A stretch of DNA of 64,000 nucleotides from Bettongia penicillata ogilbyi (taxonomy: Eukaryota > Chordata > Mammalia > Diprotodontia > Potoroidae): positions 2,553,001 to 2,617,000 of the forward strand of contig JAJHZJ010000028.1 of the NCBI GenBank assembly GCA_023548195.1, in the 5' to 3' direction. Shown one piece after another: positions 35,165 to 46,769 of this stretch (positions are counted from its first letter, which is position 1; each line of letters opens with the position of its first letter). The notes below the pieces were generated by a model, which was given only the letters and a program-made list of their open reading frames with translations, searched no databases and had not been told where the DNA came from. The position numbers and the translations under genes were made by a program.

Positions 35165-37166
35165 ACTGAAAAAAGAAACTGAGGGGCAGAGTCAGGATGG
35201 CAGAGTAAAAGCAGGGATTTACTAGAGCTCTCCCCGGAAGCCCAGCCAAATACTTGTTAAAAACGATTCTAAACAAATTCCAGAGTTGCAGAATCCACAG
35301 AATGACAAAGTGAAGAAAATCTCCAGCCCAAGACAGACAGCCTGGAAGGTCTCCAGGAAGTATATATCGTGCTACACTGGGAAGAAGACCCCTACAAAAT
35401 GTTGAAGAAAATAACTTTTTAAAAACTAGACTAACCCAAATGGCAAAAGAGATCCAAAAAGCCAACGAGGAGAAGAATGCCTTAAAATGCAGAATTGGCC
35501 AGATGGAAAAGGAGCTCCAAAAGTTCACAGAACAAAATAATTCCTTAAAGATTAGAAAGAAGCACATGGAAACTAATGAATTTATGGAAAATCAAGAAAT
35601 TACAAAACAAAGCCAAAAGAATGAAAAAACAGCAAAGGGAAATACCTAATTGGAAAAACAAACCTGGAAAACAGATCCAAGAAAGACAATTGAAAAATTA
35701 TGGGACTACCGGAAAGTCATAATGAAAAAAAGGGCCCAGACATCATCTTTCAAGAAATTATCAAGGAAAACTGCCCTGATATTCTACAACCAGAGGGCAA
35801 AATAAATACTGAAAAAATCCATCAACTGCCTCCTGAAAGAGATCTCAAAAGGAAAATGTCTAGGAATATTGTAGTCAAATTCCAGAGTTCCCAAGTCAAA
35901 GAGAAAATATTGCAAGCATCCAGAAAGAAACAATTCAAGTACTGTGGAAATACAATCAGAATAACACAAGATCTAGCAGCTTCTACATTAAGGGATCAGA
36001 GGCCTTGGAATATAATATTCCACAGATCAAAGGAGACAGGATTAAAACCAAGAATCGCCTACCCAGCAAAACTGAGTATAATCAGCAGAAAAAAAAATGG
36101 TCATTCAATGAAATAGAGGACGACTTTCAAGCATTCTTGATGAAAAGACCAGAGCTGAATAGAAAATATGACTTTCAAACATAAGCATCAAGGAAAGCAT
36201 GAAAAGGTAAACAGGGAAGAGAAATCATAAGGGAATTACTAAAGTTTACATTCCTACATGGAAAAATAGTATTTGTAACTGTTGAGACTTTTCTCAGTAT
36301 TAGAATAGTTGGAGAGATTTTACTCATATGTATATATAGACAGAGGGTACAAGGTGAGTTGAATATGAAGGGATGATATCTAAAAAATAAAATTAAGGGG
36401 TGAGAAAAGAATATATTGGGAGAAGGAGAAAAGGAAAAATAGGATGGCATAAATTATCTCACATAAAAGAGGCAAGAAAAAGCCTTTTCAATGGAGCGGA
36501 AGAGGGGTGAAGGTAAGAGGGAAAGAGTGAACCTAACTATCATTGGATTTGGCTTAAGGAGGCAATAACATATACATTCAGTTTGGTATAAAAATCTATC
36601 TTACACTATAGGAAAGTAGGGGGAAGAGAAAGGGTGGATGGGGGATAATAGTAGGGAGGGCAAATGGGAGAAGGGGGCAATTAGAAGTAAACACTATTGA
36701 AGAGGGTCAGGGTCAGAAGAGAGAAGAGAATAAATAGGGGGTGCAAGAAAGGATGGAGGGAAATATAGTTGGTCCTTCACAACATGACTGTTATGGAAGG
36801 GCTCTGCAAGACTACATATGTATAACCTATACCAAATTGCTTGTCTTCCAAATGGGATGGGTAAAGAGAGAGGAAGGGAGAGAAGCTGGAACTCAAAGTT
36901 TTAAAAACGATGTCAAAAACTGTTTTTACATGCAACTGGGAAATAAGACATACAGGCAATGGGGTACAGAAATCTATCTTGACACAAAAAAATAGAGGGG
37001 AAGGGAATAAGAGAAGGGAGGGATGTGAAAGAAGGGAGGGTTGATTGGGAGAAGGGGTAATCAGAATGCACACTGTCTTAGGTGGGCAAAGGGGAGAGAT
37101 GGGGAGAAAATGTGAAATTCAAAATCTTGTGGAAGTGAATGCTGAAAACTAAAAGTAAATTAATTA
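35165..37166 (+). mobile_element. older HAL1 element, broken ORF1
   Basis: It starts GGGGCAGAGTCAGGATGGCA and has a short 5' UTR. ORF1 remnants are at 35,440-35,650 (coiled coil) and 35,700-36,180 (RRM and C-terminal domain, RIAYPAKLSI), interrupted by stops. The HAL1 3' UTR ends AATTAATTAATT. A direct repeat AAAAAGAAACT lies on both sides. Most of the 5' monomer region is absent and no ORF2 is present. It is antisense to CASP8AP2 and 230 bp from young copy 2. Confidence 0.75.
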
Positions 37167-37184
37167 ATTAAAAAGAAACTCTGA

Positions 37185-37380
37185 GGTTCCACCTTACACC
37201 CATCAAATTGAAAAAAAAATGAAAAAAGAAGAGACTGTGGGAAAACAAGCATCACAGTTGGAGTTGTAAATTGATAGTCATTTTGAAAAGCAACTTAAAT
37301 TAATGTCAAAATGTTATTAAATTGTGCATATTCTTTGACCCTAAGAATAAATCAAGAGATCCCTGGTTGAAGAGACTAGT
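37185..37380 (+). repeat. L1 ORF2-end relic
   Basis: GAGGTTCCACCTTACACCCA, TTGTAAATTGATAGTCATTT and ATTCTTTGACCCTAAGAATA follow the end of L1 ORF2 and its 3' UTR. This old L1 was the landing site of the older HAL1. Confidence 0.55.
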
Positions 37381-37634
37381 GTTCCCCCTGGATGTCTCAA
37401 GAAGCAAAAGGGAAGAACAATAGGATGGCATGGGATACTCAAAAATGGATAAAGGTGAACATTATCAGAACTAGAGAACAACTCTACTAAAGGTAGAAAT
37501 CTGACAGTTGCCTTTTCCTACTAAATTTATTATTTAAACTAGAAATATCTTAAATTTATAATTCTGTATTTATATTATTAGGCATAAAATACTTTAGTAT
37601 TTACCACTACTGTGGAAAAATATCAAAACAATTT

Positions 37635-38120
37635 AAATGGTAAAGAGTCTTCAATGGTTCATTGCCCACCACATAAAGTCTGAATTTCTTAGTTTTACAT
37701 CCCACACCCCACATGGCTATAACATATCTTTCCATCCTTATTTTCCAAAACTACACTTCCAAATTCTATACTCCAATCCAACTGGACTATTTGCTATTTC
37801 ATTATATGCTTATTATTATTGTTATATATAAATATTCCTAATATTTCCAAATTTGCCCTGCATACTTCCGCTTCTGAGCCTTTGCTCATAATATTCCCCA
37901 AGTCAGAAGGGAATAAGGACAAACAGGGCAGGGTGTGGGAACTGCCATGTTAAATGTAAAAGTAAAAAATTCACCACCACTAAGACAACAACCACCATGG
38001 TCTGGAATGCTCTTTTTGTAGATCCATCTCTGCCTATCAGATAATCCTGTGAAATCCAGCTCAAACAGTATCATCTGCTTCAGTGAAATCATTCGTGACT
38101 TCACCCATCACTGAAGAGCT
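37635..38120 (+). repeat. L2 LINE relic
   Basis: Degenerate plus-strand L2 3' region (TCTTCAATGGTTCATTGCCC, TCTGGAATGCTCTTTTTGTA, GAAATCCAGCTCAAACAGTA). No frame survives. Confidence 0.5.
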
Positions 38121-38289
38121 GAAACATAGTTCACATTTCTGATACTTATACAAAAAAACCCCTGTAATATGATTTAGAATAACATGTCATCTCCTCTACT
38201 GGTATATGAGTACATCACTGCAGCAGTCACATGTCATTCATCTTTGGAGTTCCACAGTTAATCAAAGATCAGACCTAACAAAAGAAATA

Positions 38290-39290
38290 CCATTAATAAA
38301 GAGTTATCTAGAAAACAAACCTGACAGAAATTAGATTTGGGCCATTACCTGAAATTTAATGCCAAAATAAGCTCCAAATGGATTTACGATATTGATATAA
38401 AGGATCACATCATAAACATATTAAATGAGCACTAAAGGAAATACCACTTGTACCTGTGGCTTAGGGAAAAATTTGTGACAAAAGTAGGGACAGAGAGAAG
38501 CACCAAAAAAAAAAAAAAAGAAACGACAATTTTTATAATATAAAATTTAAACGTTTTTGCATACTTTGCAAGTAATTTTTTATTATATATATTATTTTAT
38601 TATATATTATTATATATATTATATTATATAATTTTGCAACTAACATAATTTTGCAACTAATTCAGATAAAATTAGAAGGGAAACATTTAACTGGAAAAGA
38701 AATCTTTATAGAAAATGTATTTGATAATGGTCACATTTCCAAGTAATTGGTTCAAATTCATAAGAAAAAGAGGCACCCCCCCAAAATGATGGAATATGAA
38801 AGGCACTCTCAAAGACCTCTAAGATATCAATAGTGAATGTTAGAATGTTCCAAATCACTATAATAATTACAGAAATACAAATTAAAGCAACAGAGTTCCC
38901 ACATCACAACTATAAGATTGGCAAAGATAACTTAAAAAAGAAAATAGCACTAGGTACAGGTACTACAAGTAAACAAATGTACTACTGGTAGAACTGTCAA
39001 TTGGGATAGGTGTGATAGGCTTAAATTTAGGATGTTCTGAGCTCGAATTCTGCTTCAAACTCTTATCTTAGCTTTTTTACCCTGGGTAAATCACTTGATC
39101 TCTAACAACCTCAGTTCTTTTCATCTGTAAAATGGCAATAATAATAGCATCTATCTCACAGGGTTGTTGTGGGGAATTAAATAAGAATACATGTAAAATG
39201 CATGCAAACTTTAAAGTGCTATATCTAGCAATTATTATAATATACTATATCTAGTAATTATTATAATTACTGTTGTTGCCAATTGTGGAA
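38290..39290 (+). repeat. L1 ORF2 relic and MIR-type SINE
   Basis: L1 ORF2-like sequence runs at about 38,290-39,000 (GGATCACATCATAAACATAT, TCAAATTCATAAGAAAAAGA), interrupted by a TATAT tract at 38,573-38,632. A MIR-type SINE follows at 39,000-39,290 (TTTACCCTGGGTAAATCACT, ATCTGTAAAATGGCAATAAT, ACAGGGTTGTTGTGGGGAAT). Confidence 0.6.
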
Positions 39291-39419
39291 AGCAATTTGG
39301 AATTATGCTCAAAAAATTATTAAACTGTGCTACCCTCAGACTCAGCAGTACCACTATTAAGCTGATATCCCTAAAGAGATCACACGGAGAAGAAAAGGAC
39401 TGATACGTACAAAAATATT

Positions 39420-41640
39420 TTTAGTTAATCTGTTTATTTTTAGTTTTCAACATTCACTTCCATAAGCTTTAAATTTTTTCCCACTCCCTCCCCTCCCTCC
39501 TCCCCAAGACAGCATGCAATCTGATACAGAATCTACATATACATTCCTATTAAGCATATCTTTACATTAGTCACATTGTAGAGAAAAATTAGCAAATGGA
39601 AGGAACCAGGAGAAAGAAAAAAAAAAAGTCTGTTTCACTCTACATTCAGACTCCATAGTTCTTTCTCTGGATGTGGATGGCATTTTCCACCATGACTGCT
39701 TTGGAATTGTTTTAGGGCCTTGAATTGCTGTGAAGGGCTAAGTCTATCAGTCAATCATTGCACACTATGGCTGTTACTGTGTAAAATGTTCGCCAGGTTC
39801 TGCTCACTTCGCTCAGCATCAATTCATATAAGTCTTTCCAGGTTTTTCTGAAGTTCACCTATTCATCATTTCTTATAGTATAATAGTATTGCATTATATT
39901 CATATACAACAACTTGTTCAGTCATTCCCCAATTGATGGGCATCTCCTCAATTTCAAGCTCTTGGCCACCACAAAAAGAGCTGCAAGAAATATTTTTGCA
40001 CACATGGGTCCTTTTCCCATTTTTATGATTTCTTTGGGATACAGCCCTTGTAAGTGGTATTGCTGGATCAAAGGGTATACACATTTTTATAGCCCTTTGA
40101 GCATGGTTCCAAACTGCTCTCCAGAATGGTTTGGATCAGCTCACAGCTCCACGAACAATGAATTAGTGTTCCAACTTTACCACATTTTCTCCAACATTTA
40201 TCATTTTCCTGTTTTGTCACGGTAGCCAGTCTGATAGGTGTGATGTGATATCTCAGAGTTGTTTTAATTTGCATCTCCCCAATCAATTTGGACATCTTTT
40301 CATGTGACTACACATAGCTTTAATTTCTTCCTCTGAAAACTGTTTGTATCCTTTGAACATTTATCAATTGGGGAATGACTTGTATTCTGGTAAATTTGAC
40401 TCAGTACTATATTTTAGAAATGAGGCCTTTCTCTTTGTGGTGGCCAAAAGCTGGAAATCGAGGGGATGCCCATCAATTGGGAACGGATGAACAGGTTGTG
40501 GTACATCAATATAATGGAATACTACTGTGCTATAAGAAATGATGAACAGGAAGATTTCAGAGAGATCTGGAAAGACTGATATGAACTGATGCTGACTGAA
40601 CAGAGCTGAACCAGGAGAACTTTGTACACAGCAACAACCACAGTGTGAGAGGAATTTTTCTGGTAGATTTAGTACTTCATAGCAATGCAAGGACCAAAAA
40701 AATTCCCCAACGAACTCTTGTGGCAAAACGCTATTCACATCCAAAGAACTATGGAATTGGATCACAGAATGAAGCAGATCATTTTTTTTTTGTATTATGT
40801 TTTGTTTTGTTTTATGGTTTCTCCCATTCATTTTAATTCTTCTATGCAACATGACTAAAGTGAGAATGTATTTAATAGGAAATGTATAGAATCTATATAA
40901 GATTGCATGCTGTCTTGGGGAGGGAGTAGGGAGGGAGAGGGAAAGAAGGAGGAGGGAGAGGAAAAAAATATGGAAATGATTGTAGAACACTGAAAACAAA
41001 TTTAAATTGTTTTACAAATGAGGCCTTTATCAGAGACACTAGTTATAAAAATTCTCAGTTTTCTGCTTCCCTTCTAATCTTGGTTGCAATGACTTTGTTC
41101 ATACAAAACTTTTCAATTTAATGTAATCAAAGTTATCCATTTTGCATTTCATAATGTTCTCTATCTCTTGTTTGATCATAAATTCTTCCATTCTCCATAA
41201 ATCAGGGAGAAAACCTATTCCTTGCTCCCTTAATTTGTTTACATTACCAGCGTTTATATCTAAATTGTGTAACCTATTTGGCCTTTATTTTGGTATACGG
41301 TGTCATATGTCGGTCTATTCCCAGTTTCTGCCATGTTATTTTCCAGTTTTCCCAGGAGTTTTTGTCAAACAGTGAGTTCTAATCCCAGAAGCTGAGGTCT
41401 TTGGGTTTATCAAACAGTTTATTACTATAATCACTGCCTACTGTCTTGTTTACCTAATCTATTCCACTGATCTACCCCTCTATTTCTTAGCCAGTACAAG
41501 TGGTTTTGATGATTGCTGCTTTATAATACAATTTAAGATATGGCTAGACCACTTTCCCTAGTGTTTCTTTTCATTAATTCCCTTGACACTCTGGACCTTT
41601 TGTTCTTCCAGATGATTTATATTATTTTTTCTATAGCTAT
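39420..41640 (-). mobile_element. L1 LINE 3' part, split by a later L1
   Basis: Reverse-oriented L1 begins at its 3' end (CAACATTCACTTCCATAAGC). It reads into the ORF2 C-terminus at about 39,866-40,295 (YHITPIRLATVTKQENDKCW, CGKVGTLIHCSWSCELIQ), with stops. The same element resumes at 41,029 and runs into ORF2 to about 41,640. It is cut at 40,430 by a plus-strand L1. Confidence 0.75.
40431..41015 (+). mobile_element. 5'-truncated L1 inserted inside another L1
   Basis: A 585-bp L1 3' end in plus orientation (CTGGAAATCGAGGGGATGCC, TATAATGGAATACTACTGTG) ends in a TTTAAATTGTTTTAC tail. It is flanked by the 13-bp target-site duplication AAATGAGGCCTTT at 40418-40430 and 41016-41028. Confidence 0.85.
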
Positions 41641-42535
41641 AAAATAATTTTTTAGTAATCTACAAAAATATTTATAGCTGCTCTTTCTACTGTGGCAAAT
41701 GAGGGAAATGGCTAAACAAATTATGATATATGAATATCATGGAATACCAATGTGTTGTATGAAATGATGAAAGGTATAATTTTAAAGAAACCTGGGAAGA
41801 TAGCACAGCAACTCATGGAGTTTTACTAATGTTCAGAGATTATTATTTAAATTGCTAAAAGGAGAATACATATCAATCAATGAGTAAGATCTGCAAATTA
41901 TAGATACTACCCACCTCACAAAAATAGAACCAAATGAATAATATTTAAAGTTCTTTGTAAATATAACATTAAATCAATGTAGATTTTATTACTACTATTT
42001 TCAGAAGCAAAGTGAAAAGAAGTCAAATTATTTGCAAATTATATTACATGAGGCATAGCTCCTAGGCTTGCTTAAAATAAAACCAGAGACACCTCAGTCA
42101 GACAGCAGGAGAAATTTCTCTAATTTCTGAAACCATTAGAATTTCTTATGTAGTCCAGGTTATGTAGTCCACCTTTTGTAGTAACACAAACACATTTCCT
42201 CAGGATGATTTAACTGTATACCATGAAGTACAAAGATTGTACAGATATGTATGTGCAAATCTTTTTAGTTTGGGGGACTACAGACATGAAAAATTTCAAA
42301 ACTCAACTATGACTGGGGAACTTTCACAGTCAAATCACTCAGCATTTATTCCCTTTGCTTCTTGCCCTTATATTATGAATGACTTGAATACTTTTTCTTG
42401 TACACCAACAGACAGGAAAGTATTCTTCAAAAGTCACTAGCATACTGTAGCTCTCACAGTCCTGTAAGATATAGGTCATGTGGGAGAGTTTTCTGCAACT
42501 TCTATGGGTATTAGTTTAAAGGAATGAGGTACAGA
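41641..42535 (+). repeat. L1 3' fragment, then nothing recognised
   Basis: A short L1 3' piece lies at about 41,655-41,830 (AATATTTATAGCTGCTCTTT, TATCATGGAATACCAATGTG). The remainder is AT-rich without a recognisable family. Confidence 0.45.
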
Positions 42536-42760
42536 ATGAATAGTAGGCTGGACTTGAAATCAGGAAGAGTTAAATCTTGCCTCAGTCATACCTGTGTGAC
42601 CCTAGATAAGTCACAGCTGCTTTCAACCTCAATTTCCTCATTTATAAAAAAAGGAGTTAATAATAGTGCCTACCTAACAAGGTTGTTGTGCAGATTAAAT
42701 GAGATAACCCTAAAATCCTACAAACCTGCAAACCCTAAAATCCTACATAAATGTTCTCTA
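42535..42760 (+). repeat. MIR-type SINE
   Basis: GACTTGAAATCAGGAAGAGT, CCTGTGTGACCCTAGATAAG, CCTCATTTATAAAAAAAGGA and AAGGTTGTTGTGCAGATTAA in MIR order. Confidence 0.7.
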
Positions 42761-43565
42761 TGAAGGAAAAGCATCTCAGTAACAATTAATTTACAAAAAA
42801 CAAGCAACAATATTGTCCCAAAGTTTACAATTAAGTTTCACCAATTTCCACAAGGATGTTCTAAACTAAATGACTGTACTTAACCACAAATGTACATCTA
42901 CTCACATTTAATTATGAAAAATAAACTTCACCAGGGACACAGAAGCTGCTCCAAAACTACTAAAACATCCATTATGACTACTTGGTTATAATAGAAATGT
43001 TAAAGTTAAATCAAAAACTTTCACTGGAAACAAATGTATATAATAAACCCAGATCGAGCTCTTTTTGAGGGGAGGAGTGTGGCCATTGTTAACTTGTTAT
43101 AATGGGTCTGACCCACAATCTGGTACCTCTCTACTTTCCTAGCTTTATATCACACACCATTGCATCATACTCCAGTCAAACCTCTGCACTCTGAAACACT
43201 GGACATGGAATGTCTTTCTTCTATCTGTTGTATTCCTCTCAACATTTTAAAGCCCAAAACAAATGCCATCTTTCCCTCCAAAGCTTTCAATCTCTCCCTC
43301 CCCACCCTACCTCTAGTTCACAAGGCCTTTCCTTCTACAGACAAGGCACAGCACCTAGCTCCTTCGGCGCACTAAAGATATGCAGTATAGATTTGTGTCT
43401 AGAGTAGCAGTGTGTTGGAATGGATAATCTGGAAGTCAGAATAGAATTAAACTCAAATTCAGTTTAGGAAGTAGTGTGATCCCTGGGGCCAGTTACTTAA
43501 TCTCTCTGCCTCAGGCAACTCTAAAACTATCATAGGCAAGGCCAAATGATTTAAGTGCAAGGGTA
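42760..43565. repeat. unassigned stretch with L2-like and MIR-like pieces
   Basis: From 42,760 to about 43,150 I see nothing recognisable. About 43,180-43,370 resembles a plus-strand L2 3' region (AAAGCCCAAAACAAATGCCA), weakly. About 43,405-43,565 resembles a plus-strand MIR (GTGTGTTGGAATGGATAATC, CCAGTTACTTAATCTCTCTG). Confidence 0.35.
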
Positions 43566-43567
43566 GG

Positions 43568-44160
43568 GTTGCTTCTCTACACCAATGACATCACAGTTCA
43601 GTCCATAAAATCAAATCTTGCCTCAACTATTAACTAGTTGTGTAAATCCCACGATTTTACACGTGTGTGTTTATGTCTATACACACATACTTATACGTGC
43701 ATATACACACACATATGTATATATGTGTGCTCTCCCTACTGTATTATAAACTGCATTAAGAATGGAACTGTATTATCCACACTTTCTCAAAGCCAGTGTC
43801 CAGTACACCAACTGTTGCTTCCCTACATCAATAAAATCACAGGTCTGTCTATAAAATCAAATCTTGCCCCAGCCATATACTACTTGGGTAAATCACACTT
43901 TATACTCAAGTACGTGTGAACACACATACATGTACATGCATAGGCACATATATAAAACATTTATGCAGGACTTCAATGTTTGCAGAGCTCTTTACAGGTA
44001 ACTTAACTTCATTTGATCCACACAGCCTTGTTAGACAGATGCTCTGTACAGATGCACGCATATGTGTGATCTCCCTACTATGTTATAAATATACTAAGAA
44101 TAAATTCCATTAAGACAGACGCGGTTATTATCTACGCTTTCCAGAGCCCAGCGCCCAGCA
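43568..44160 (+). repeat. diverged tandem duplication with TG/CA tracts
   Basis: The block 43,568-43,800 recurs, diverged, at 43,801-44,160. Paired landmarks are ATAAAATCAAATCTTGCC (43,604 and 43,850), an ACGTGTG tract after each, CTCCCTACT[GA]T(AG)TTATAAA and then CAAAGCCAGTGTCCAGTA versus CAGAGCCCAGCGCCCAGCA. Microsatellite TG/CA runs lie in each unit. Confidence 0.6.
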
Positions 44161-44857
44161 CAGAGCCTTTGTCCACAGGAAGCTCAGCCGAATAAATGCA
44201 TTTAACTAAGCCTAAAGAAAAAGATGAGACCGTACTAGATTACTCTCCAAGGTACCTTCCCACTCAAAAATGCCATCTGTGGTCCTCCCCCATTTTCCTC
44301 AGACCAGTTTCCACAACGGAATTCCCTCCGAGGACTAAAGTACCGGACGAAGGCACGTGCGATTAGGATTGCTTGGGCTTCTCCTCCTCACTACCCACCC
44401 CCCAGCAGTCAAAGATGCAGAGCCCCCCAGGCCCAGGCCCCACCTTGAGCCTGATCGACCGTAAGCAGGAGGGCACAGCTTGGGGTTAAGGGCGGGGAGG
44501 GCGCCCGGAAGGGGCCCCCAGCTGGGGTCCGTCAGACGCCCAGCTCCCCACATCAGGGGACCAAAGCCTCGCGCCCCGGGGGTTGAGGGCTCCCTCAGGG
44601 GGAGGCGGGGGGGCGGTTACCTGAGGGTTCGGGGACCAGTCAGACAGCCGCGGCCCCTCCCCCAACTTTTCCCCACCCCCGCCAGGTCCCTACTATTGTG
44701 GCCGAACCCGGGGCGGCCCCCCCCGGCGTCCCGCGTATCCGCCGCTCCCCACCTTCCCTCTAGACCTTCTAGAGGGTCGACCGCCCACCCTGGAGTCCTT
44801 CCCCCTTCCCCAGGCTGGCAAGGCTGGCGGGCAGCAAGGGGCACCGATGAGACTCAC

Positions 44858-44915
44858 CCGATCCTCCGTACCCGGCCAGCAGCCCAGGACCTTCTCCCGA
44901 CGCCGCCGTCTTGCG
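44858..44915 (-). other. CASP8AP2: probable non-coding exon 1 of CASP8AP2
   Basis: On the minus strand a strong donor CGG|GTGAGT ends an exon at 44858. Just upstream is AAGACGGCGG (44911-44902), close to the YY1-type AAGATGGCGG element often found at TATA-less start sites, with CCAAT boxes behind it. Splicing to 31190 gives a 5' UTR of roughly 80 nt. Alternative donors are AACTAG|GTACGT near 45016 and CTCAG|GTAACC near 44618, so the start site and the exon border are predictions. Confidence 0.5.
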
Positions 44916-45050
44916 GGTCTCTCTACCAATGCTAGCTCCCGCTCAGGGCACGGAGGCGGGACTCGCAGCGCAGGACCAATCGCAGAAGACGCAAGGCACG
45001 TCCGCGGGGCACGTACCTAGTTCCCGCCTCTGGAAGGGAAAAAAACACAG

Positions 45051-45061
45051 TTGGCGCGAAA
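45051..45061 (-). promoter_or_regulatory. E2F consensus site
   Basis: The site reads TTTCGCGCCAA on the minus strand, a textbook E2F element, about 140 bp upstream of the predicted CASP8AP2 start. A second E2F-like TTCCCGCC lies at 45021-45028 on the plus strand. S-phase induction would suit a histone-processing factor. The motif is seen; its function is inferred. Confidence 0.6.
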
Positions 45062-45120
45062 CTCAGGGATCCAGCGTATCACCTGCAAACCCGCAAATGT
45101 CAATGCTGTAAAAGAAGAAG

Positions 45121-45184
45121 GGGGCGGGGCCGGGGCGGGAAGGAAAGGGGCGGGGCCGGGGCGGGAAGGAAAGGGGCGGGGCCT
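45121..45184 (+). repeat. tandem GC-box array, 26-bp unit
   Basis: Two perfect 26-bp copies (45121-45146 and 45147-45172) and a partial third (45173-45184) each carry GGGGCGGGGC and GGGGCGGGAA Sp1/KLF-type boxes. The array sits about 210-275 bp upstream of the predicted CASP8AP2 start. Confidence 0.85.
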
Positions 45185-45208
45185 GAGCCGGCTCCGCGGG
45201 AGAAAGCA

Positions 45209-45220
45209 GAAAGTGAAAGT
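45209..45220 (+). promoter_or_regulatory. ISRE-like element
   Basis: GAAAGTGAAAGT matches the GAAANNGAAA core of interferon-stimulated response elements bound by IRFs. It lies in the CpG island about 300 bp upstream of the predicted CASP8AP2 start. Only the motif is seen. Confidence 0.4.
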
Positions 45221-45344
45221 TAGTGACGGAACCGGCCATTCCTGCGGCCGTCTAGTCCGCGGCCAGCACGGAACCTGCCGCGCGGAAGAAGCTCCGGAGG
45301 GGCCCGCTTAAGCAAACCCAGTCTTGTCTGTAGGGAAAAGCCTT

Positions 45345-45955
45345 TCTTATTAAAAGCCCGCTGTGTGCCAGGCACTGGGGTACAGGTACAAAAAGGGTAC
45401 TCCGTGGGCTCCTAGTTTATCCGGGGAGGAGATGTTGGTGTAATATTTACGTATCAAATGTGTATTATTTTTATTAAATGCATACTAAGCAAGTACGGGG
45501 CAATCTTGCACAGGTGGGGGATGCGTTAAATGCAGCTGCGGAATGAGGAAGGCGTTTATGCAGAAGGCGGCATTTTGAAGTGTGTTTTAAAGGGTTCCAT
45601 TCTAAGAGCCAGGGGCCGGAAGGAAGGAGTCCCAGTGTGGGGGAGGGGAGCCTGGGCGAAGGCGCGGAGGCGTCTGGGAAAGGTGTGAAGTGTGGCAAAG
45701 CCGGAGAGGCAGGCCGGAGACTAGGCGAGGTGGTTCCGGAGGCCCTGCGAAGCTACGGGAATTCACCGATCACGTGGAGATCCTCGCGGCAGCTTCGCGG
45801 AGGAGGGCTGGAGAGAGAGCGGGCAGGGAAACCCTGGGCCAGGGGGAAGCTGCTGGAGAACAGAAAACGGAAAGGGTGTGGGGGAGGGAGAATGAACAGG
45901 GCCGGCCGCCGCTTGAAAAGGAGGGCTGAGGATGTCAGGGTGTGTAAGGTTGTGT
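45345..45955 (-). repeat. GC-rich L2 relic in the CpG island shore
   Basis: Reverse L2 3' end (TATTAAAAGCCCGCTGTGTG, CCAGGCACTGGGGTACAGGT). The following part lines up in order with the L2 copies at 22.8 and 28.3 kb but is much richer in CpG, as expected if it lies in unmethylated promoter DNA. Confidence 0.55.
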
Positions 45956-45959
45956 GAAC

Positions 45960-46530
45960 CCGAGTAGCAGGAAAGGGTAGTGCAAAAAGGGGGAAACTGT
46001 GGGTAGCTTATTTAATCGGAATCAGCTGTTTTAGTTAGAAACTACTTATAGAGGGTGAGCTGAGGGGCGCTGCTCCCTGACCCCCACACACATTCAAAAA
46101 CAGGTTCTCCGGCTTAGCCAATGCCGTCAATTATTTCTTAGTTACACAATCTAAGCTAGAAAGAAACGATTTATTATAGTGGAGAAAGAGTTGGAATCAT
46201 TCCTTTCCCCTCTGAGTCACAGGCACAACGTTCTAGAAGCACAAACTGGGGGCCTCCTCCAAATTCTGGATCTCCAGAGATGCATCATTTACGTGTGCTG
46301 ACTCAGCCCCCTTTGAAGGAAGGTAGGAAGCAAAGAAGTAAAAAAAAAAAAAAAAAGAGCCTAGTACCTTCCTGAGCCCCACCAAAAAAATAAAATAAAA
46401 CCAAACCTGGCAACTGGAGGTGTTCATTAAACGAGAGCATATAATCAAAGGCAGTGGAGGAAGGAGACAATCAACAGGACAGTGTCACTGAATTTATCTT
46501 ATGTAACCCTTTCTGGTCTATCGTTCCATC
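45960..46530. other. flank of CpG island, nothing recognised
   Basis: No repeat or gene identified, apart from an A-run at 46,340-46,356. Confidence 0.45.
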
Positions 46531-46755
<225 letters not shown>

Positions 46756-46769
46756 CTTTCTCTGCTTTG

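Larger units (their letters stand above)
44330..45960. promoter_or_regulatory. CpG island and CASP8AP2 promoter
   Basis: This is the only long CpG-dense stretch in the window outside the HAL1 5' regions; its core is about 44,480-45,300. On the upstream side of the predicted start are CCAAT boxes at 44926-44930 and 44976-44980, E2F-type sites TTCCCGCC (45021-45028) and TTGGCGCGAAA (45051-45061), GC boxes at 45121-45184 and an ISRE-like site at 45209-45220. There is no convincing TATA box. The outer end (from about 45,345) overlaps a GC-rich L2 relic. I found no first exon of a plus-strand gene here. Confidence 0.8.

Noticed and set aside
44480..44935. A 151-codon plus-strand frame in the CpG island
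   Set aside because: GC-rich DNA lacks stops by chance; the frame has Pro/Arg/Gly bias, no recognisable domain, and is antisense to the CASP8AP2 promoter.
45951..46530. A bidirectional plus-strand first exon from the CpG island
   Set aside because: No convincing donor-bounded exon or conserved frame was found on the plus strand.
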